Origin: Branchiostoma floridae | Lineage: Eukaryota > Chordata > Leptocardii > Amphioxiformes > Branchiostomatidae | Length of the DNA stretch: 60,000 bases | NCBI RefSeq assembly: GCF_000003815.2 | Contig: NC_049995.1 | Location: 7,959,626-8,019,625, forward strand | Reading direction: 5' to 3' | Shown here: positions 10,680-22,722 of the stretch, piece by piece | Layout of the letters: every line of letters starts with the position of its first letter | Numbering within the stretch: the stretch's first letter is position 1 | Position numbers and translations under genes: made by a program | Notes under the pieces: generated by a model | The model's database searches: none | What the model was told of the DNA's origin: nothing | What the model saw: only the letters and a program-made list of their open reading frames with translations

Positions 10680-11000
10680 CAAAATCGACACTGCAGTCCC
10701 TCAAAAAGCTGTTATGGGGCTCAATCCAAAATATTTCTCTCTATTCACCAAGAGATATCTACAACTAAAAAATCATGATCATAGCATGTCCAGAACAACG
10801 GGATATTAAAACCGGAAGTTCCACTGCAGTGTCGTAACAAGTCGCTAAGTGGCTCAAAATCTAATTATTTTAGCTCTAATCAACACATACCAACATATCA
10901 AATATCAAGACAATCCATCCAGGAACTCTTGAGTTATCATGGCCAGAGACATACAGACACACACACAACCACACACAAACACTGCCTAAAATATTACCTT
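10680..11000 (+). repeat. SINE-like unit (GACA/CA-tailed family)
   Basis: Contains ctgcagtccctcaaaa, accggaagttccactg, gtcgctaagtggctc and gagttatc modules, ending in an imperfect (acacacac) tail. A diverged member of the family at 4440-5462. Confidence 0.6.
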
Positions 11001-11806
11001 CTTGGCCACGGTAGTGAGAGATATGAGCTAGATACATGTGACGTTTCAAATCATTGGTTAATGTAAAATAGTAATTCTAAGTATCATTCTTGTGGCATTT
11101 ACCGCATGCAGATAGTTTTTTTTTGCTATTCGCAGGGGCATGTTTACTTGTGCCTACAGCAGTGAACATTTTTCTTAGGTCATGGTAAATTGAAGCAAAA
11201 ATTACTGTAATAATTAGTCTATAATTGTAGCCCGAAGTATCCAATACTTCAAAGGCTCTAGCTTCTTTGCGAGTCAACTTTTAGCGACTTTCTTTGCTAG
11301 GTAACTCTTCTTTTTGTTAAAATGTACTGTTTTGTTGTCCAGGCGATCCCCACAACACTTTAGAAGAAACTATTTCAACAACAATGCGTGTTAAGCATAT
11401 CCTGATCATTGTCAATTCATTCACTCTCTCATTGTATTTCTTATCACAACTTAAGATCTATGATACGTAGTCTTGCATACCTGCGTACGTTCCTTAGAAG
11501 TCTTTTTCTTAAAACTCTCCACGCTTGACTTAAAGAAACTCGTTTATCAAAGACACAAAGCAGTCTGGTCCACAAGGAAACACTGTGTCCTGTTAATCAA
11601 ATTTAAGTAATGGGGTCTAGAAAATTCTTAGATTTGGATCTCCGAGTATGTCTTGCCTCAGGCATTGTTTGTAAACACAAGTGTTGGAGCGTTCATTCCT
11701 TGGCGTGAACAATGAATTTGACTGTTTTGTAGACATGCATGGTTATGTTTTAAGAATTCTTTTGTCGTCATTTTTTTTGCAATATACAAGATAGTCAAAA
11801 AGGCCT
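11001..11806. other. Gene-free stretch up to a gap
   Basis: AT-rich, no supported feature. Confidence 0.5.
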
Positions 11807-11906
11807 NNNNNNNNNNNNNNNNNNNNNNNNNNNNNNNNNNNNNNNNNNNNNNNNNNNNNNNNNNNNNNNNNNNNNNNNNNNNNNNNNNNNNNNNNNNNNN
11901 NNNNNN
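11807..11906. other. Assembly gap, 100 N
   Basis: Exactly 100 N. All four gaps in the window have this length, so the true size is unknown. Confidence 0.99.
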
Positions 11907-12249
11907 AATCACTCTTTTCATTTCTGGCAACAGTATCTGATTGGTAATGCCTTAACAGGCGGGAACTAGATTTGATTGTTTTGGTCGCATAGCACCTAGT
12001 GGAGCAGATTTTTCACATCACGCGAATTTGTTCTTTTCAAATAAAGTATAAAACATCTTGTGTAAGGCTACAGTAAGGCTACTGACTTTATTTCATAGAT
12101 GGATGGCATACAGGCGTGCATCTATTTTAATCGGGTTACAATAGTAGACTATGCCCCCTTGAAAATTTAAGCAAGGAAAGGCGGCCTCACCATAGACTGG
12201 TATGCCATTGATATGAGGGATGATCAACGTAGTATATCAAGCTTGGATC

Positions 12250-13258
12250 ATGTAGATAATGGCTTTTTTCACGCTCTGATCAGTTTTGGTCATGTCATCC
12301 CTAGAATCAATCCAGTGTTGCCATAGGCTTACTCATGAAGTAACCTTCAAGCTGGAATATATGGCGACGCCCATATATTAAGTCCATTACTATGCACCGT
12401 TACCAAAAATGACTTCGTTGGGAAAGAATTTCCACGTTTTGTACCCGCTTTGTTCCCATCAACGTTTGATCTTGTTTGTTGTATTCTTCGAGTTAAAGGG
12501 CGTACAGTAGGTGAGTAACTGGATTTGAAGAAAGCTGTTTGAGTCAGTATGGCCGTCATTTTGTATGGGAGCTACTGTCTATGTAGTAGTTGCGTGTGAG
12601 AAAAAGATTTTAAAATGTTTCTTGTTCAGATCTGTTTGTTGTTCATATAGCCCCATGCATCAGAGACAACTTCTATACCGTTCAGACAGCTCAGTGTTGA
12701 GCTTGCTAAGTTGCTATCCCACGATTAACTTTTTAAAGTTTTTGCAAAAATCGCTAGAAGGCGCTTCTGCATGGTCTTGGTCGTTAGTCACACAGGTCAA
12801 CAAGTTACTAAGATGTCAAAATTACGGCCTTTTTGACACGCTCGCATCAGTTTTGGTGATACGGTTCATAAAATCGATTCAATGTGGCCCTGGGCTTACT
12901 CGTGAGGTAACCTTCAAGCTGGAATATATGGCAACGCCCAGTATTACGTCCATTACTATCTTTCTTTACCAAAAAAATGACATCGTTTGGAAAGAATTCG
13001 CACGCTTTGTACCCACTTTATTCCCAACAATGCTTGATCTTGGTCCCATTAAATCTACTCTTTGATGGCGTAAGTGAGTAATTGATTTTGTTAAAGTTGT
13101 TTGCCTTTTTATATGGTTACCATTTCTTTTGTAGTAGTTGCGTGGTAGGAAACAATTTTGAAATGTTGCTTGTTCAGAGCTACATTCATAGAGCCCGATG
13201 TGTCGGTAACAGAGCTTCTACACCCTTTGAGACAGCTCAGTGTGGTGCTTGACTTGCT
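12250..13258 (+). repeat. Tandem duplication, period about 567 bp, truncated by a gap
   Basis: Unit A (about 12250-12720) and unit B (about 12820-13258) share in order: tcagttttggt, taaccttcaagctgg (12341 and 12908), gggaaagaatt/ggaaagaatt, ttgatcttg, gtagtagttgcgtg, cttgttcaga and agacagctcagtgt. Unit B runs into the N gap at the point where unit A continues. The start of each unit resembles an end of element family M1. The 166-codon frame at 12565-13065 crosses the two units, is not conserved between them and is not considered a gene. Confidence 0.75.
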
Positions 13259-13358
13259 NNNNNNNNNNNNNNNNNNNNNNNNNNNNNNNNNNNNNNNNNN
13301 NNNNNNNNNNNNNNNNNNNNNNNNNNNNNNNNNNNNNNNNNNNNNNNNNNNNNNNNNN
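13259..13358. other. Assembly gap, 100 N
   Basis: Falls at the end of the second unit of a tandem duplication, where further copies could have been lost or collapsed. Confidence 0.99.
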
Positions 13359-13439
13359 GTAATAGGTGGTTTACAACTGTATGTCTGTATAAGGTGACAT
13401 TGTAATTAACAGGTGCTGACAGACGCGCTGTGATCTTGT

Positions 13440-13800
13440 TCTGTGTACATAACACCGACCCGTGGGGCAGGGGGCGCTCGTGAGCGGTCAGAGGCCACCC
13501 CCACTACTGTATCAATGATCCCACCTCTCTATTGACGTAGCCACCTCAATGGTCCCGCCTCTCTATAACAGTTTTCTATCCAATACAAACCCTTTGATGA
13601 TTCAGTTTAAAACAATATTGTTTTCTTATATAATGCTTTTCTCAAATCTATAGTTCGCGTTGTGATCATAACACAGAGCCGCCAGGGGGCCTTCGTGAGT
13701 GGTCAAAGGCCACGCACACAAATGTATCAATGATCCTATCCGTCTATAGATGTCGCCACCTCCAGCAATGTTTGAAAGGTCTCATTTCTCTCTATAGAGG
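13440..13800 (+). repeat. Direct duplication of a block of about 120 bp, about 220 bp apart
   Basis: The block from acataacaccgacc (13448) with agggggc, gtgagcggtcagaggccac, tatcaatgatcc and ctctctat recurs from cataacacagagcc (about 13669) with the same order. The first copy contains a CTCF-like ggcagggggcgctc. Confidence 0.7.
13464..13479 (+). promoter_or_regulatory. CTCF-like motif
   Basis: ggggcagggggcgctc contains the AGGGGGCGC core. The duplicate copy nearby (about 13685) has gccagggggcc, a weaker match. Confidence 0.35.
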
Positions 13801-15234
13801 GTTCTTTTACAGAACTTTTAATGGATTGATTTTGGGGATCTGTTCATGATATCGACTTTGCCATGCTACCCTTTTTAACGATTGTTTATCCACATAAGGA
13901 GGGTTACCAATGAAGTGGAAACGATACTGTTTTTTTACTCTAAACATCAACACAAATCTATGGCCTGCCTTTTCTATACATGATGTAGACATTTGTTTGC
14001 AATGAAATCTTATAACGATTCAATTTATGGACATATGTGCACATTGCTGTCTTCCTGTACGATAGATACTACTCATTTGTTCATATGAAAAGATTACCGA
14101 TGATATTGCAAATGATAATTTTTTGGCTCGTTCTGTTTTATGGCTTTCATAGCGGTTATTCGTAAAGTTATCAAATGTATGTCAATCTCTAGAGCTCTTG
14201 GCTTAAATGAATCCCTTTTAGTATGTATTCTAAGTGAGCTGCGTGTCTCTAGCTTTGAATAGTGATTGATTATCAATGTCCAGTATATCGACTAAAAGCT
14301 TATTGATAATTACTTACTGAACTCTACGTACACGTAGCACGATTGCATCATGACTAATACTAATACCGCTAATTTTGAGTGCTGCAAACACACACATAAT
14401 TCCTACCTATATCCGATGTCCCATACCAATGACAATCTTGAAGATTTTCTTTCTGGTCTTTTCTCCCAAGTTTACGTTATTTTTTCTTAAGCTAGCGTCT
14501 TACTCCCATGTGTGCAGAGTCTTCAGACAATAAGGATACGGAAGTCTAAGGCACGCCAGGAATGTTAATTACACCCTTGTTATCAGGGGTACTGCGGTTG
14601 ATAAAGTTAGCAACAAAATTAAAAAGATAACGGTTTTAAGGTCCGAAGTGTGAAGAAAAGTAGCAAGACACTTATTACTTTTCTTAAGTGCTCCGTCCAC
14701 AAAATTTCAGTTTAAGCAACCGAAAAATTAAGCAAAATACATCCCGATTTGTTAATTCCATAATGCATTTATCAATACTAAATTATACTACTTAAGGTGT
14801 TAATCTAAAGTAGGGATTATGGTCAGATTAACCGAGTCAAATTTGTCTTTGTGACCTTGTCTTGGAAGACATTTCTGGCTTTGTGAGGTTCATAACAAAT
14901 GTACCGTTACCTGTCCACAATTTACAGGTGCGAAGTTTCTCTAAGCCTTTGTTTACGGTAACCATCCAAATATTGTCTCACACGGGGTACACTTTTGTCT
15001 GGTATTGTAAACATGTTTGATTCGGGGGTCATTTTTCTCTAGATACCAGATGTGAGAATCACTCGCGAATAAAGAAGGTTTTGAAAACTTGAGAGGAAAT
15101 TGCGATGCGTAGGTGTGCTAGCTTTGTTGTTAATCACAATAGTATATCTGAGATCAATTAGAAAATGAGCGAATGAAATCGAATTTAGTGCTGAGTATCA
15201 TGTTGAAAACGTTTGCTTGCCATCTGAAATTGCT
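13801..15234. other. Gene-free stretch
   Basis: AT-rich sequence, no supported exon or repeat. Confidence 0.5.
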
Positions 15235-15350
15235 GGGGTCCTGAGTTCGAATCCTGTCATGGTACAGATCTCGTTACCTTGAGAAAAACACTTTACACGA
15301 CTTTCCTCACTCCATTCAGGTGTTAAAGTGGGTACCTTTCAATACTGTGC
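15235..15350 (+). mobile_element. tRNA-derived SINE (family S1), 5' part
   Basis: gagttcgaatcc at 15243-15254 is a Pol III B-box. Downstream text (cgactttcctcactcca, gtgttaaagtgggtacct) matches the body of the S1 copies at 47135-47345 and, inverted, 19025-19245. The 3' half is missing. Confidence 0.65.
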
Positions 15351-15454
15351 CCTAGACAGATGAACTGTATAATGAACTATTGACATACGTTGCTAACTTG
15401 AGTGCAGTTGCATGCATAATGATGTATTACATCCTGATCTTCATTTGATAATGA

Positions 15455-15545
15455 ATGGAACTTTTTGCCAAACCTTCTATTTTCACACGCTCGTATCAGT
15501 CTTGGGGTTCCCATAGGATGATATTCAAATTTTCGAGCCTACATG
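15455..15545 (+). mobile_element. End fragment of element family M1
   Basis: ctttttgccaaacctt, cacacgctcgtatcag and ggggttcccatagg match the right-hand end region of the elements at 42283 and 44921. Confidence 0.5.
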
Positions 15546-17039
15546 GCCTAACAAACCCTCGGGCAAGAATTTTCCAATTAATTTATACAACGTTCTGTGT
15601 AATATATTTCGTCCCCAACTTTATCTTTTGCGCTTTTTCTTCTTCCCTTTTCCCTTTCTCTCAGAGTCCAATCGCAGATCATAAATCTCTCAGTGTTGTC
15701 CAATCATTGCCCCATTTCCAGTCCATAGCGGGCCCGTAAATGTGTCAGTCACGTTGCAGGAACAGGTTAGTCCTTGTAGATAGATGGATCGTTGACCTAT
15801 GACCCCGCGCAGCAGGGGGCACGCGGGAAGGACCTGCTTCTGCTAACGACGTTTTAATTGTTCGTGCACCTGCCGGACTTCTCCCCTAGCAACGGACTGT
15901 TCCATGTGTAAAATAGGGGTATACGGAGATACAGAGCAACCGAGAAAAACGCTACTACAAGAGTATTTCGTGCAGATATGATTTTACTTTTTGGTGTTAT
16001 ATGACAAGAAAACTGTATCTGCCGTTGTCATTTTTGTGACTGGAAGATAGCAATTTATGGAAATGATACCGGTCTTAATTTCATTAATATTTCTACTAAG
16101 AAGCCACAACTTTCCCCCAATTCCCCTCTGCATCTTTAAACATTTTCTAGAGCAATAGATTTATTCATTCCACTTATAAACATGTGAATATAGATCTATA
16201 TCACATTTACTTTCTGATTTTTCTATCTACATATCCATCTGCACCACATCAGAAAGGAAAGAGTCCCCTCTCATCTTTGAAGTGGTATAGCCCATCCCTC
16301 GCTCGCGTAACAAATCGTGCTTTTCATTGTTGTTGGCGACAGAGTTTACACACCTACGACTTACAGTCATACGGTAGTAACAAACGTTAGAATCACTGTT
16401 CGTGGTCGCCCTCACTCTTAACTCTAAGGTTCTCAATCTTCATTAAGGGCGTTTTTACGGAACAACCGCTTAAGTGTGCCAAGAAGCCACTCTTAAGGGC
16501 GGCTTTAGAAACCCTTCACCGCAAGAGGCAACCTTTTCTTGTGTAGGAATCTCAAAATCGCGGTCAAGAGATTCTTGATTGTTGAACGGTGGGCTTGTAT
16601 GGCTACTGAACAAATATACATTACCCCCTGAATACGTACTAAAAGTAGCCTCCGTTTTTAAAGGGACAATATGTAAGATTTTAACCCCCCAAAGTTGAAA
16701 ATGTCATTGAGAACAGAACTTTCATGTGAGTAACTACTTTTTTTTAGTATATTTGTATTTCGTATCCTTATTTGGCATTTCTGAGGTTTGTGAATTGTGC
16801 AAAATCATGTTGCATAAAATTATATAAGGTCCGCTGAGTTTCTGATACCTCTGAAAATAGACCTTTGTGAAAACAACAACATACTGAACACTAATAGGTT
16901 TCCTTGGTTTGAATGATTACCTATAGGCAAACTCCAGGCTAGTTAGATAAGGAAAGGGTTTATCTAACTTATTACGCAAAGAAATGGTAGGGTTAACTTT
17001 GCTATGTTGTCCTAATATTACATAAAATGGGCATTTCTC
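15546..17039. other. Gene-free stretch with one CTCF-like site
   Basis: No supported gene. Besides the site at 15807 there is an AT-rich interval and a GC-richer patch at 16440-16560 without start or splice context. Confidence 0.45.
15807..15824 (+). promoter_or_regulatory. CTCF-like motif
   Basis: gcgcagcagggggcacgc is a close match to the CAGCAGGGGGCRS core. Confidence 0.4.
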
Positions 17040-17195
17040 TATCTGTATCTATATAGCCTGTATAACCGCCCTTCAGTGTAACACACCAGCCTCTGTATCT
17101 GTATGTATATAGTCGGTATAACCGCCATTCGGTGTAACACACCAGCTTCCGACAGGCACGCGGCGCGGCAGCAGCTGGTTATATTACACCGAAGG
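17040..17195. repeat. Short direct and inverted repeat
   Basis: tgtataaccgcccttcagtg...acaccagc occurs twice about 57 bp apart. An inverted copy (gctggttat...ttacaccgaagg) closes the block on the right after cgcggcgcggcagc. It looks like a small foldback element. Confidence 0.55.
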
Positions 17196-17689
17196 ACCCG
17201 TCACACCTAACTTTTGCACATCTATCTGTAAGCGTTCTTCAAAACTGTCCAGAGAAAATGCCCCTATATACTGTGCTTGGTGATAAAACGTTTTACAAGC
17301 ATTTTTAAAATCACTTGCACCAAACATCAAGATACTTCAACATCACCTCATGAAAACTTCCGAAAATTGTTTAAGAAATGATTCAGAATCATGAGAATAA
17401 GATTACATGTCGAACAAGCCGTTTTCAGCCTATTGGCCTATTGTTGAACGTTGCAAGCGGTTTGAACTTTAGTGAACTGTGTTGAAAGTGGCGTCCCCAA
17501 AACCGGTTGGGAACGGTGTACTATTTTCATTTGTACTTGACCTTCAACGTGAACATTGAAAGAATGGAATTTCCAATATGTACGTTTCAACAGTAGCCGG
17601 GTTCACTTAAATGACTCTATTTGTTGTGGGAACATATGGAGTTACAGATGGCGAAAGAAAACTCAAGGTAGTAGAGGTTGGGTGTTTGG

Positions 17690-17990
17690 ATCAAAGTCCA
17701 GAGGTTCTGGGTTAGAATCTACTGATATGCTCCGATGATGTGCCATTGTATCCTCACTTCACTCAGGTGAAAAACAGTACCTAGTTTCGGCTAGGGCCAT
17801 CCCTCGGATAAGACATAAAATGGAGGTCCAGTGATTGAGGAAAGCCACACCTCAAGCACGTTAAAGATCCCACCACACTTTTAGAAAAGAGTCTTTCGCG
17901 GTGCGAGTGGATCAAATAAATCTGTCTGGATATGCAGCTTGTACTCTTCGGTACAAACCTGGTGTGTTATGTCATGTGGCGGTTTACCGA
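17690..17990 (+). mobile_element. SINE family S2, copy 1
   Basis: Begins around ttctgggttagaatct, a degenerate B-box. Shares with 20850-21170 the ordered blocks actcaggtgaaaa, ttcggctaggg, aaatggaggtcc, gtgagtggatcaaataaat and ggtacaaacctg-tgtgtt. About 300 bp, non-coding. Confidence 0.7.
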
Positions 17991-18057
17991 GTAACAAAAA
18001 TGACGATCTCAAACGGTTTGAATGTGAACTAAAGGTCATCCCAATATCGAATACCAA

Positions 18058-18070
18058 AGGTCAAAGGTCA
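18058..18070 (+). promoter_or_regulatory. Perfect DR1 site followed by an E-box
   Basis: aggtcaaaggtca is identical to 9278-9290 and runs straight into cacgtg. Nuclear-receptor consensus; no gene assigned. Confidence 0.4.
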
Positions 18071-18561
18071 CGTGTGTACGTACGTGAGATAATTTATGAT
18101 GATTGTAGCGTGTTTGACAGAGTTATCTAGGTTACGTTTGGTTCAAATCCGTCAGATAAGCTTGTTTTGTCAGCTGCGATTCATTCAGACTAAAAAACGT
18201 AAAGTGTGCCCCCCTCCCCCTAACAGGTGGCCATGTATCCATAAATAAATGTAACGTACATGTATCAAATTTGCCAACTATGCCCCTCCCCTTTCCTGTG
18301 ATATTTAACTGTAACTGTTAGTATATATGTTTATTAGTCTAGTAAAACAATGTTGGCGACATAGAAAATATCAGTATCCAGGGCTTTAAATCTATCTATC
18401 ACTGATTTGGCATCCAAATTTGCTTGTAATTAGTATAGCTACCAGACAGAAAATAATTATTATACTAGGTTTACAATGACGTTTCATTACCTTTGCAAAG
18501 AAGATTATGTTGTGGTATTAGAAATTACAGTTCAACTATTTCAAGAAGATCATGTTTCGTA

Positions 18562-18760
18562 AGTGTGTGTGTGTGTGTGTGTGTCAGTCAACATGATAAC
18601 TCGAGAATGCCGGGATGGATTGTCTTAACATTTGGTATGTTGGTAGGCATTGATGAGAACAAAAAAAAAAAAAAAATATTAGATCTTGCCCCTAGCGTCT
18701 TTCTATCGTACTGCAGCGGAACGTACGGTTTTGATATCACAGTCCTTCATATCACCTCCT
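18562..18760 (+). repeat. GT microsatellite and SINE-like unit
   Basis: (GT)n at 18563-18584 precedes ataactcgagaatg, gggatggattgtcttaacatttggtatg and cttgcccctagcg. This matches the inverted side of the GACA-tailed repeat family, as at 48040-48150. Confidence 0.6.
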
Positions 18761-19024
18761 AACAGTACCATTTGACTAGACTAGTTTAAGTTTGACTTTT
18801 ACGGTCACTTTTACGGCCCAAGGCTGACATTTCCTGACATTTCCTACATGTACATTTCCGCTGTACGTAACGCCTGTGACATTTACAAGCCTTAGGATTT
18901 CCGTCCTTCAGGCAATCTGGCATTTTGAGGTATTTCCGCTCTTTAGGTCACACCGAAATTTTAGAATACCCCCTTACCTAGCTTTAACAACTCTTAAGAG
19001 TTAAAAAGGGACAAATGTAGTCTC

Positions 19025-19245
19025 ATAGCCTTTTCATGGCCGTCGGTGCAGTGGGTCCACTGTGTCCAGGGAACGGTATTAGAAGGTGGAGCCCATCCCT
19101 CTCCTTCTACTGTCTTTACCTCCCCGTCAGGTACCCATTTTTACACCTGGGTGGACTGAGGAAATTCATGTTAAGTGTCTTACCCAAGGACATAACGTCT
19201 AGTCAGATGTAACGGCAAATTTGACCACTAGATATCGAATACGAT
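19025..19245 (-). mobile_element. SINE family S1, full-length copy, minus strand
   Basis: On the minus strand it carries tgtccttgggtaagacac, tttcctcagtccaccc, gtaaaaatgggtacct, cgttccctggacac, gtggacccactgc and gaaaaggctatgag, collinear with 47135-47345. The 5' tRNA-like part is weak. Confidence 0.65.
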
Positions 19246-19393
19246 AGACTAGTCACTCTCCCACTTGTAAACTAGTCATGATGGAACAAAATTTTCTAAA
19301 AAGCCAGTTTTAATATCTCGAGTTTTAGACAAGCTATTGTCACGATTTTTGTTTGGTATATAGCTCCAGTAGTTGGAAATAAAACTTACGCTT

Positions 19394-19432
19394 GCGCCCT
19401 CTAGCAGCTTTAATTGGAACTGCAGGGGGCGT
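19394..19432. promoter_or_regulatory. Two divergent CTCF-like motifs
   Basis: gcgccctctagcagc (19394-19408, minus-strand motif gctgctagagggcgc) and ctgcagggggcgt (19420-19432, plus strand) lie 11 bp apart in opposite orientation, about 300 bp upstream of the TATA candidate at 19730. Confidence 0.45.
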
Positions 19433-19729
19433 TTCTTTTTACTCGAATGTAGCGGCTAAGAAATTACAACAACGACGTGACCTCATAATACTTCATTCGA
19501 GGTCACCATGCTCTGTACATGTTACAACTACCAAACTGACCAAAGTCCCTATTATACAAGCGTATTGATGCGGTGTGTGAAATACTTTACCCAGGCCCGT
19601 ACGTGTGTGTTTGCGTATGTCAGCGCCCATGCTGCCGGTATTGGCAGGCCGTACATGTGTTATTTATTGTTTAGTGACATGTTATCGCCCCGATTGTGAG
19701 CCCAGACCCCCTGGAGCGAGCAGGGGCAG

Positions 19730-19852
19730 TATTTAAACATACACCGCGCGGGAGAGACTCTTACAACCGTGCAGGCAGCGTGCAAGAACTGACCGGTCTC
19801 TACTCTCGCCACTTAACACAAGTGTTGCAACTTAGCTGACTGTCTTTCAGAG
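19730..19852 (+). promoter_or_regulatory. TATA-type core promoter and possible first exon
   Basis: tatttaaa at 19730-19737 sits in a locally GC-rich setting (ggagcgagcaggggcag before, caccgcgcgggagag after), with a possible start near 19760. A donor-like cagag/gtacga ends a candidate non-coding exon at 19852. The exon region overlaps the first copy of the tandem duplication, whose second copy keeps a donor-like aaag/gtatgg but no TATA box. No protein is assigned downstream. Confidence 0.3.
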
Positions 19853-20200
19853 GTACGACTAGATTTGATGTACTTTGTTCTTTGGAATGCTGTATTTGTC
19901 TTGCATATACCCCCTTCAGTTATACAGCTACACGAGCTATTACAGCATACGCTGTAGCCATACATATAGAAGTACTATGGTATAACGTGCAAGATCTGAC
20001 TCGCTCCTAGCTCGTGCCACTTAACACAAGTGTTACAGTTTAGCAGGCTGTATTTCAAAGGTATGGCTAGATTTGATGCACTTTGGTCTTTGGAATCCTG
20101 TATTTGTCTTGCTTATATCCCCTCCCCATACAGCTACAAGAGTCATTACAGCATACACTGTAGCCATACATATAGAGGTACCATGGTATTACGTTGCATA
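19770..20200 (+). repeat. Tandem duplication, unit about 210-215 bp, two copies
   Basis: Copy 1 (19770-19985) and copy 2 (19986-20200) share cgccacttaacacaagtgtt, gctagatttgatg-actttg, ctgtatttgtcttgc, catacagctac-a-gag and gtagccatacatatag. A third, very degenerate copy may follow to 20345. Confidence 0.8.
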
Positions 20201-20345
20201 AGCGTGGAGAAAACTTCAAGGTATATGTTGAAGTTATAGAATCAAGGATAAGAAGTGTTGTCTTTATCTTACATTTGTCTACCTCCTCCCTACCCTTAAC
20301 ACTACAAGGTTCCTCACAGCATAGTTAGAATAGCATACAGGTAAA

Positions 20346-20849
20346 GTTATTAAGTAATACCAGTTCGTACTTAATTTGAAAGCTTGGACACACATAAATA
20401 CAAGCTACACGTTGGAGTTATAATTGAAATAGTGGTTGGCATTATTGAATTAGCTACTATGAAAATAGGTTATCTAAAGAGACTACCACTACCGATACAC
20501 TTTTCACTGGCATCAATTGTAATTAATTGTGTATTTAGCCACCTTCTAAAGTAGGAGGTGTAAGCCCTATACAATTGCTTTCTAATTAGTTTATAGTGCT
20601 ATAAGGAATGGATTATGATATATTCATGTTCTCCTAGCGCCTTTGAAGTATGAATATTGCCATCAATAGCGCCATAATACTTGCAATTCAACGCAGGCAA
20701 TAAATTTTCCGCATGCTATCTGAAACGCCGTCGATTGGCTTTTAACACCTGTGCCTTTGTAATACTGATTCGCATTCTTTGAATCTAATTTATTATCAAC
20801 GCAAGGAAATGCGTGGAGTCGCGTATACGTAGCGTATTGGGAAGGTGAT
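20346..20849. other. Gene-free stretch
   Basis: AT-rich; a small hairpin at about 20538-20563 (caccttctaaa/tttagaaggtg-like) is the only structure seen. Confidence 0.4.
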
Positions 20850-21170
20850 TGGCTCAAAGATTTGGGTTAGAGTCCCCTAATATTCTCCGATATGTGTCCT
20901 AGTGTCCCAGGTACTAAACACGAATTTTCTCATTTCACTGAGGTGAAAATGGGTAGTACTACATAACTTCGGTTAGGGCTGTCCATCGGATAGAACGTTA
21001 AATGGAGGTCCCGTTTTTGAGGACAGCAACGTCCTTGGTGTGCTAAAGAACCCACTACACTCGTAGAAAAGAGCAGGGATCCTTTCCGATGTGAGTGGAT
21101 CAAATAAATGTGTCCGAATATGCCTGTACTGTTCAGTACAAACCTGATGTGTTCCACCATGAGGTGGTTT
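20850..21170 (+). mobile_element. SINE family S2, copy 2
   Basis: Collinear with 17690-17990 through agtggatcaaataaat and gtacaaacctgatgtg. The head has ttgggttagagtccc, a degenerate B-box. Confidence 0.7.
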
Positions 21171-21719
21171 TTCGTGTATGCAATGAAAATGCTTTATAAA
21201 ATTAAAAGCACTAAAAAAGATTCCACCCTGGTACTAGTTGTAAGTACATCATATCACGCAGTCAGTTAAATCTTTAAAAAAATTAAAGAATATCCCCTCT
21301 CAAAATATTACAAAACAAAAATGCTAATTCTAGACTGTAATAGATCAATGATAAAGATTAGGTTATTATAAGTTATATAAAATACCCTGGTGTCTAAAAC
21401 ATCGTGTCAACTTTAAAATGCAAGGTCGTCCAGCGTCCTTCGAATATACTAACTTTGTATCAAAGCTGAATTGTATCGAGGCTACTTTTTTCCTTATATA
21501 TAGCATACTAATTGCACGTCTTCTTTAGTTTTTTCTTATGTTTTCTTGAGGTTTGTGTAGACTTAAGCTTGAGTAAAAAAAATACCGACAGTACAAACTT
21601 ATCATTAACATCGTTATGAAATACCGATATGGTTAGATTAGTGCGGAAGGCATTTCAGGTTTGTTTATAGCAGTTCAATGACCGGGTTTTCACAATTTTG
21701 TTGGCAACAAAGATATTTT
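21171..21719. other. Gene-free stretch
   Basis: Very AT-rich, nothing supported. Confidence 0.45.
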
Positions 21720-21966
21720 ATATCGTACGATTGCTTGTCAACATTGCTTATAAGGGGCCACGCCTTGTCCATGTTGCAGCTAAGGCGTGTCTTCTACATG
21801 TGTGTCGTATGGTTTATATTGTCGTACGATTGCTTGTCAATGTGTCGCCGCACGGCTTGTCCGTGTTGCAGCTATGGTTCATCTTGTCGTACGGTTTATC
21901 TTGTATGTCGTACGACTGCTTGTCGGTGTCGTATAGGAGGCCACGACCTGTCCATGTTGCAGGCCA
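21720..21966 (+). repeat. Three tandem units with a tcgtacga palindrome
   Basis: tcgtacgattgcttgtcaa is followed by ggccacg-cttgtccatgttgcagc. It repeats near 21724, 21822 and 21909 with some units shortened. The GTCGTACGAC core reappears at 23229-23330. Confidence 0.65.
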
Positions 21967-22289
21967 GGTATTATGGATTTGCACGGTGGGTCTTGGTCAT
22001 TTCGAAGATGGTGCGTAGACTAGTAGATACTTATAAAAATAAGGTTACTATTCTGTTAGGCAACTCTAGGACACAAGTAGTATGTACGTATACCCTTGGT
22101 GTAGCTGAAATCAGCAACGTCCAAAATTAAATTTTGGTTTGAATTTTGAATTTGATTTCTAATTGGACTATGATGCAATATGTGAAACTATTATCTAGAA
22201 TACACCAGAACACACAAAACGAACATCAAACATCAACGTTAGTCTTTATCTGTGAAAATCATTGAGCGATCTGTCAAATTGCTGCCTCT

Positions 22290-22405
22290 GGTGGAATGGG
22301 ATTTCCGCGGGTCGCACACCTGTCCCCGGCGGTGCACAGCGGGGAGGCGGCCGCCTGTTGACACAACACGGCCCGGTGGTCCGTACACGGCCCCGGCTAC
22401 ACGTG
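22290..22405. other. GC-rich island of about 115 bp in AT-rich DNA
   Basis: Dense CpG with ccgcgggtcgcac, ggcggccgcctg and a cacgtg E-box. The minus strand reads 79 codons from an acceptor-like ttatttctcacag, but the plus strand is open too and no family is recognised. It could be a promoter, enhancer or exon. Confidence 0.3.
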
Positions 22406-22722
22406 ACTAAACACTGTGAGAAATAAGACGACATAGAGACAGTAGGAATTTGAAACCACACGTACTTTCTTCTTACAAAATACACCTGTTATGAATAACC
22501 AGGCCAAGAAGACGATAGAAAAATGTAATTATTTACCATAAAAAAGAGAGTTGAAACAATTTGACCCTGTACTGTATATAGTGATCGTAACGTTACCTAA
22601 AATGAAAGCATTCCTCTGTAAATATTTCATTGCTACTTCTATGCATTTTGGCCATACCCCATCCCTCTCCATATCTCTCTATCTTTGGGAAGTTTTTCGA
22701 GGAGGGGGAAATTAATGTAACG

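Noticed and set aside
12565-13065. 166-codon plus-strand frame
   Set aside because: Crosses two units of a 567-bp tandem duplication; the reading frame is not preserved between units and the composition is not protein-like.
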